From the NCBI GenBank assembly GCA_028561875.1, contig JAQQTI010000004.1:87444-151443 (forward strand): a stretch of 64,000 nucleotides of DNA, given 5' to 3'. This document shows positions 59,537-64,000 of this stretch, piece by piece (position 1 is the stretch's first letter; every line of letters starts with the position of its first letter). The notes beneath the pieces were generated by a model, which was not told where the DNA came from, did not search any database, and worked only from the letters and a program-made list of their open reading frames with translations. A program made the translations under genes and the position numbers. Source of the stretch: Methanomassiliicoccaceae archaeon COG_1. GTDB lineage: Archaea > Thermoplasmatota > Thermoplasmata > Methanomassiliicoccales > Methanomethylophilaceae.

Positions 59537-60681
59537 CAGTCGTTCTTTCTCTCCCCGTGGTTCCTCTTGGACAGGAGGGACGCGGCGACCGCGATCGTCG
59601 CGAGGACGATGATCGTGACGACGACGTAGGGCGCTACGCTGTCGGAATCAGATCCGTCGTCCTCTTTGGGGCTCAGCGATTTCATGTAATCGCTAATCGT
59701 AGTCAGGCCCAGGACCGAGTCGAGGCAGTAGTTGTTCCAGTTCTTCTCCATGATATAGACGGGATAACCGGTATTGCCATTTAGCTCGTTGGCTATGAAC
59801 CTCTTTTTGGCCTGTTCCGCCGTCTCTCCGTCCTTGGTGTTGACGTAGTTGTCGGCGACGAATACCACGGCGCCCGGGTTCGACTCGAGATATTGCACAA
59901 CCTGGTTGATGCCATTGTATGCGAAATGCCCGGACGTCGGAACCACATCCGACGCGATGTTCCTGCCGCCCGCGGCGATAACCATGGACGATCCCAGCGC
60001 GTGATCGTCGCCTATCCCGAGCCCTTTGCTAGAGCTGTTCCACAGGTAGATGAAGCCTGTGCGCTCTGACGGAACGTTGGAGAGGGCGCCGGCATATACC
60101 TCCTCCGCCTTCTTCGATACGTAGTTGTCGACGCCGCCGGCAACCTTCGCTATGGAGCTGACGCAGTCGACGAGTCCGGAATAGTCGTCGAACGTTCCCC
60201 AGAAGAGCAGGTTCTTGAAGCCGTCCTTCTCCAGGAGAGGATACAGGTAGTTCTTTATCGAGGTGGAATTGGTTGCGAGTATCGCGTCCTCCTCCTTGTC
60301 GAACTTCCCGTCCGAGACGAGTTGGACAATCATCGCCTCCATCGCCGTGCCCTCTTTGATGAACGGGCTGCCCAGATCATCTGCCCTCAGATCCCTGAGG
60401 CGATCGTCCTTGTAGTAGTCGTACTGCGAATATTTGTCGCATGCCACGACCTTTTCGGGACCGCTCGCCTGCACCACGGTCAGCGTCGTCGCGAAGCCGA
60501 ATGTGATGACGCGCTTGACCGGCCCATTGAAATCGAAGCTCTTGCCTTCGCCGTCCTTTATCGAGAAGCTTGCCCCGTCCGCCGAGGAGTCCTCTGCACC
60601 GATGACGGGCACCAGGCCGGTAATGAACAAAGCCAGAACCAGTACGGCAAGTACCGTCGTCCTTGTGTCTATTTCCATCAT
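59536..60681 (-). CDS. fecB: Periplasmic-type substrate-binding protein of the FecB/BtuF class with membrane anchor
   Basis: 381 aa from ATG 60681 (60678 also possible). Signal segment TVLAVLVLALFITGLVPVIGA; a binding-protein domain including VKRVITFGFATTLTVVQASG and KVVACDKYSQYDYY; C-terminal helix PYVVVTIIVLATIAVAASLL that anchors the protein outside the cell, followed by KRNHGERKND. First gene of fecB-fecCD-fecE, driven by a promoter flanked by direct repeats. Ends in TGA; no CGA was seen in the lines scanned. Confidence 0.9.
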   Translation of the reverse strand: MMEIDTRTTVLAVLVLALFITGLVPVIGAEDSSADGASFSIKDGEGKSFDFNGPVKRVITFGFATTLTVVQASGPEKVVACDKYSQYDYYKDDRLRDLRADDLGSPFIKEGTAMEAMIVQLVSDGKFDKEEDAILATNSTSIKNYLYPLLEKDGFKNLLFWGTFDDYSGLVDCVSSIAKVAGGVDNYVSKKAEEVYAGALSNVPSERTGFIYLWNSSSKGLGIGDDHALGSSMVIAAGGRNIASDVVPTSGHFAYNGINQVVQYLESNPGAVVFVADNYVNTKDGETAEQAKKRFIANELNGNTGYPVYIMEKNWNNYCLDSVLGLTTISDYMKSLSPKEDDGSDSDSVAPYVVVTIIVLATIAVAASLLSKRNHGERKND

Positions 60682-60698
60682 TAATGCCTCATGTATCC

Positions 60699-60728
60699 AA
60701 TTGTGTAATACATTATATAAATTGTGTA
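60699..60728 (-). promoter_or_regulatory. fecB promoter with a 9-bp direct repeat flanking the TATA box
   Basis: AATTGTGTA occurs at 60699-60707 and again at 60720-60728, 21 bp apart (two helical turns), with the TATA TTATATAATG (minus strand) between them. The transcription start would be about 60690. This is the arrangement of a repressor operator, probably iron- or metal-responsive (inference). Confidence 0.55.
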
Positions 60729-61247
60729 TGCGCTTTTTGTTACTTAATAATATAATAATATTATCTACACGTGAAGGATTCCAAAAAATCTTCGAGGGCA
60801 TGGGAGGGGGCAATTGTCAGGCCCTAGCGATTCCGATGGCTGCCCGGCCCCTCAAACGGGCGCAGGTCTCCCGACCGTGTCAAGCGAGGCCGCAACGATC
60901 AGGAGGGGATCGCCGTAGTCCCGCAGGGGAACGAGAGCCGCACATGGTCCGCCTTGCGCGACTCGCATCCGCCGGGGCCGTTGACCAGTCAAACCCGCCG
61001 AACCCCTCAGCGGCGAGGACCGCCCCCAGGGATCCGTCCGATTCCGTGTTCGTGCCCTCCCTTCCACGGCCGGTGGGGTGGCAGGTGCAGCGGTTGGCCG
61101 CCCTCCTCGCCCGTTCGACGCAGCAGACCCATCCCCGATCGATTCCCCGCCCCTTCCGTAGACGGCCATCCTGTACATGCGCGGCCGTACGCGCGGGCGA
61201 GATAAGCCATGATGTTGGGTTGTATGGCTGTGTGAAAAAAAGGGGAT
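60729..61247. other. About 520 bp without a recognised gene
   Basis: AT-rich to 60790, then GC-rich. No tRNA, no 7S RNA Alu/S-domain signature and no RNase P P4 motif was found on either strand. Open frames here contain CGA codons and look like chance. An unrecognised non-coding RNA is possible. Confidence 0.4.
61235..61241 (-). terminator. T7 terminator of tRNA-Asp
   Basis: Seven consecutive T on the minus strand, 6 bp after the tRNA 3' CCA; a typical archaeal oligo-T terminator. Confidence 0.7.
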
Positions 61248-61323
61248 TGGCGTCCCGGACGGAATTCGAATCCGTGTCGGGGCCTCGACAGGGCCCCATG
61301 ATAGGCCGCTACACTACCGGGAC
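61248..61323 (-). tRNA. tRNA-Asp (GTC)
   Basis: On the minus strand: acceptor GTCCCGG pairs with CCGGGAC; anticodon arm GGGCC-CTGTCGA-GGCCC gives anticodon GTC; T arm ACGGA-TTCGAAT-TCCGT. Discriminator G and 3' CCA are encoded. A TATA-like GTTAAATAGTG lies about 25-30 bp upstream (61345-61355). Confidence 0.93.
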
Positions 61324-61416
61324 GACCAGAGTGTCGTATCGATATTCACTATTTAACGATATTGCAGTAGACCCAGATTTCGAATTTTGGAATACGGCAT
61401 CTGGCCATCGCCCGGC

Positions 61417-62505
61417 TCACCAGGCGGATCTCTGCTGCTTCATCAACAGTAGGATGAACAGGGGTCCGCCGATGACCGCGGTTATTGCACCAACGGGCAG
61501 ACCGGTTCCGATGTTCTTCGCGACGACGTCCGACACAAGCATCAGGACCGCGCCGAAGGCAGCGGACGCGGGAACGAGGTATCTGTTGTCCGATCCGAGG
61601 AACATCCTCGCTACGTGTGGTGCGACGAGGCCCACGAAGCCGATCGTCCCCGTGAACGAGACTATGACCGCCGTGACGAACGATACGATGACGAGTCCGG
61701 CGAGGCGCACCCTTTTCGGGTCCATCCCCAATGATACGGCGCACGGGTCGCTCATCGCGAGGAGGTTTAACTTCCTCGACATGCATTGGATGCTGACGAG
61801 CCCGATCGCGGCAGCAAGGCACATAAGCCCCACATTTCCCCAGGAGGCGCTTCCGATCGAACCCACATTCCACATGTAGATCCTGGCGAGCTCCTCTTCG
61901 CTGGCGGTCAGCTTCAGGAACGTGGTCACGGCGGTGAAAAGATACATCACGGCGATTCCGATGAGAATCATCGTCGTCGGCGAAACGTTCCTCTTGAACA
62001 TCGATATGACTATGATGATCGTGGCAGGTATCAGCGAGAATACGAATGCGTTGATGACTAGGGCGCTGTTTCCGAACAGCCCGGGGAGCACCGACCATCC
62101 GAGGATGATGCTTACGGTGGCGCCGAGGGACGCGCCGGAGGAGATGCCCGTCGTGTACGGGTCCGCGAGGGGGTTCCTCATCGAACTCTGCATCGCCGCG
62201 CCGCAAACGCCGAGCGTTATGCCTACGGCGAATGCCGCGATGGTCCGGGGGAGGCGGTCTTCCCACACGATGTTATGCTTGACGAGTTCCCAAGTGTCCG
62301 TGGGCAAGTTTCCCGATAGGTGGTCGGAGATGATCGAGAGGGCTTCTTTGAATCCTATCCCGTACGAGCCGGCAGCAAGTTCGAAACCCGCGCAGGCCAC
62401 GGATGCGGCAACGTACACGACCACGAACGCGATTTTCTTCAGGATGTACCGGCGGTACATCTCCTTGAACGAGGCATTGTCGTCTGCCGGGGGCCGGCGG
62501 GTCAC
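61417..62505 (-). CDS. FecCD/BtuC-family ABC permease
   Basis: 362 aa, with a 30-residue cytoplasmic N-terminus before the first helix. Motifs: NIVWEDRLPRTIAAFAVG, SSMRNPLADPYTTGISSGAS, DPCAVSLGMDPKRVRLAG and GTIGFVGLVAPHVARM. Its ATG overlaps the stop of the permease upstream, so the two are translated together, perhaps as a heterodimeric channel. A 49-bp stretch is identical to the neighbour. Ends in TGA. Confidence 0.92.
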   Translation of the reverse strand: MTRRPPADDNASFKEMYRRYILKKIAFVVVYVAASVACAGFELAAGSYGIGFKEALSIISDHLSGNLPTDTWELVKHNIVWEDRLPRTIAAFAVGITLGVCGAAMQSSMRNPLADPYTTGISSGASLGATVSIILGWSVLPGLFGNSALVINAFVFSLIPATIIIVISMFKRNVSPTTMILIGIAVMYLFTAVTTFLKLTASEEELARIYMWNVGSIGSASWGNVGLMCLAAAIGLVSIQCMSRKLNLLAMSDPCAVSLGMDPKRVRLAGLVIVSFVTAVIVSFTGTIGFVGLVAPHVARMFLGSDNRYLVPASAAFGAVLMLVSDVVAKNIGTGLPVGAITAVIGGPLFILLLMKQQRSAW

Positions 62506-63578
62506 CAGATCTCCCTCCTGTTGCGTATTATGAGGAATAGGAATATCGGGGCACCGATGAAGGCCATGACCACACCGACCGCAAGCTCACCCGGGTAGAT
62601 GATCAGCCTTGCGAGGAGGTCGGCGAACAGGAGGAACGCGGCGCCGAACAACGCTGATGCCGGGATGGCGTATCTGTTGTCCGAACCGAGAATCAGCCTT
62701 ACGATGTGAGGTGATACCAACCCGACGAAACCGATTATCCCGATGTACCCCACGATGGACGCGGTCATCACCGAGAGGATGACCAGTATGATTATGCGGA
62801 ACGTGTTTGCATCGAGTCCCAAGCTCCTGGAGCTGGAATCGCCGAGCGTCATTATGTTGATCTTCGGCGACAGGGCGAGAAGGGCCCCCGCGCCTATAAG
62901 CGTCACCGTCAGCATCACGGGTATCACGTCCCAGCTGACGTTCTCTAGGGTGCCGATCTGCCAGAGGTAAGCAGCCTGGATCTTCTCTGCATCCGACCCG
63001 ACAAGTATGATGACGCTGAGGGCGTTGAACAGGAAGGACAGGGCGACGCCTGTGAGGATGATGGTCGCAGGCGATGTGTTTCTGAAGCGTGACATCACGA
63101 TGACGAGTGCCGCGGGCACAAGGCCGAAGACGAACGCGTTGATTACGAGTCCGAGGTTGTTGTGCGAGTGTACGCTGAAGCCCAGGGCTATCGCCAATGC
63201 GACGCCGAAGCACGCGCCGGAGGAGATGCCCGTCGTGTACGGGTCCGCGAGGGGGTTCCTGACGGTCGGCTGCATCGCGCCGCCGCCGATCGCGAGCCCC
63301 GCCCCCGCGATGATGCCGACGAGTATGCGGGGCAGGCGGACGTTGTATACGGCGTAATCGTCGTACCATTCTTCGGAATGGTATTCCGGAACGTATCCCG
63401 TGATGTGGTGCCATAGTATCCGGAACACCTCCGTCACGCTTATGTCGCGGCCGCCGAGGGACAGGGCTACACCGCTGATCAGCAGTATCGATGCCAGGAG
63501 TCCGACGATGAACAGGACCTTGAGCACTATGTATCTGTGGTAGTCCCGTTTGAATTCGGACCCGCTGGCATCCCTCAT
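62502..63578 (-). CDS. FecCD/BtuC-family ABC permease
   Basis: 358 aa, paralogue of the downstream permease. Motifs: NVRLPRILVGIIAGAGLAIGG, PTVRNPLADPYTTGISSGAC, GDSSSRSLGLDANTFR and GIIGFVGLVSPHIVRL. Directly follows the interrupted binding-protein gene (ATG 63578, 1 bp after its TGA). No ATPase gene for this transporter lies in the window. Ends in TGA overlapping the next start. Confidence 0.92.
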   Translation of the reverse strand: MRDASGSEFKRDYHRYIVLKVLFIVGLLASILLISGVALSLGGRDISVTEVFRILWHHITGYVPEYHSEEWYDDYAVYNVRLPRILVGIIAGAGLAIGGGAMQPTVRNPLADPYTTGISSGACFGVALAIALGFSVHSHNNLGLVINAFVFGLVPAALVIVMSRFRNTSPATIILTGVALSFLFNALSVIILVGSDAEKIQAAYLWQIGTLENVSWDVIPVMLTVTLIGAGALLALSPKINIMTLGDSSSRSLGLDANTFRIIILVILSVMTASIVGYIGIIGFVGLVSPHIVRLILGSDNRYAIPASALFGAAFLLFADLLARLIIYPGELAVGVVMAFIGAPIFLFLIIRNRREIW

Positions 63579-63579
63579 T

Positions 63580-64000
63580 TCACTTCAAACTTCCGTTTGT
63601 GATGACGAATTGACTGCTCACGACCTTGTAGCCGATTTCCGAGAGGTTGTCAACGAACTTGTCGATGTACTCCTGGTGCAAGCCGTCCGCCCACCCCTTC
63701 CCGTAGAGATCGGGATACATGAGCTCGGCCATGTATGCCATCCTGAGCACTGCGGGCATGTATCCGTTCATGATGACGTAGCGGCCATCCTTGAAGGTCT
63801 GGATGTCGTCATAGTACTTTGAGTATTCCAGGTAAATCTTGTACAGTTCGGTGGAGGGTTCATACGAGTAGTTACCCAAACCTTCGGATTTTCTAGGATA
63901 CGTTCATGAACTCGTCTTCGGCAGCTTGCAGACATAGTCCCTGCGCTCCATGACCCTGCCTGTCGAGATATCGGCTATGCCGAACGCCGAGAAGATCTGA
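63580..64000 (-). CDS. Substrate-binding protein of an iron/corrinoid importer, C-terminal part, interrupted by TGA
   Basis: The frame enters from beyond base 64000. It reads FSAFGIADISTGRVMERRDYVCKLPKTSS, then TGA (63904-63906), then continues in the same frame through YSYEPSTELYKIY and GWADGLHQEYIDKFVDNL to a TGA at 63580. Both sides look like one FecB-type family. So this is either a nonsense mutation or a first protein followed by a separately started fragment (TTG 63879). It heads the two-permease operon. Confidence 0.65.

Noticed and set aside
60790..61247. RNase P RNA or 7S (SRP) RNA in the gap before tRNA-Asp
   Set aside because: Neither strand shows the conserved P4 element of RNase P RNA or the S-domain GGAAGG-GCAGC-type motif of 7S RNA.
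63904..63906. UGA as a sense codon in this genome
   Set aside because: More than 30 genes, including ileS, RNase Z, hisB and all cas genes, end at TGA at the family C-terminus.

Overview
ORGANISM. The window (GC-rich except for the first 5.5 kb and parts of the last 8 kb) is archaeal. It has archaeal-type AdoMet synthetase, FEN1, ribosomal protein L40e, the aconitase-X enzyme of the archaeal mevalonate pathway, DUF835 and DUF4443 proteins, TATA boxes about 25 bp upstream of leaderless starts, and a T-tract after a tRNA. HypF, a corrinoid pathway, DUF835 and an in-frame amber codon fit a methanogen of the Thermoplasmatota, most likely Methanomassiliicoccales (inference).

MAIN RESULT. Read with the standard code, about 23 of roughly 60 genes have no stop where their family ends; they run out of frame into the next gene. 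In every one the first in-frame CGA lies exactly at the expected C-terminus, often overlapping the next start codon (CGATG, where TGATG would be usual). I read ileS (985 codons), cas7e, casB, cas1, the AdoMet synthetase, cbiL and the TIM-barrel gene codon by codon and spot-checked others. I found no CGA inside any of them. The simplest reading is that CGA is a stop codon here beside TGA and TAA, while CGC, CGT, CGG, AGG and AGA stay arginine. CDS ends below follow this reading and include the CGA. TAG ends only one gene (bchD) and interrupts cas5e in frame, as expected if UAG encodes pyrrolysine.

LAYOUT. 1-5478: AT-richer type I-E CRISPR-Cas operon (cas8e 3' end, cse2, cas7e, cas5e, cas6e, cas1, cas2 with a DnaQ-like tail), no array. 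5640-23360: housekeeping genes (phosphomevalonate dehydratase with a Nudix fusion, ileS, fen, rpe, RNase Z, HTH-CBS regulator divergent from AdoMet synthetase, DUF4443 regulator, sugar isomerase-like protein, GT87 and two membrane proteins, L40e, DUF835 protein, enolase). 23507-31838: CobT-like protein, phosphoglycerate mutase-like protein, hypF, mtnP, PHP protein and hisIE-hisF-hisB. 32452-36093: giant surface protein. 36344-54552: corrinoid region with chelatase ATPases BchD/BchI, two divergent CobN proteins, cbiL-cbiF-cbiH-cbiC, a FecE-type ATPase and two ABC-2 exporters. 54553-56186: Sel1 protein, RNase H, PanD. 56330-64000: iron/corrinoid ABC transporter genes, one of them a deletion chimera, plus tRNA-Asp.

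HOW IT FITS TOGETHER. The corrinoid genes, metal-chelatase subunits and several BtuCDF/FecBCD-type transporters form a cobalt/iron/corrinoid supply block, which suits a methyl-reducing methanogen that depends on corrinoid methyltransferases. mtnP and AdoMet synthetase serve the heavy AdoMet demand of corrin methylation.
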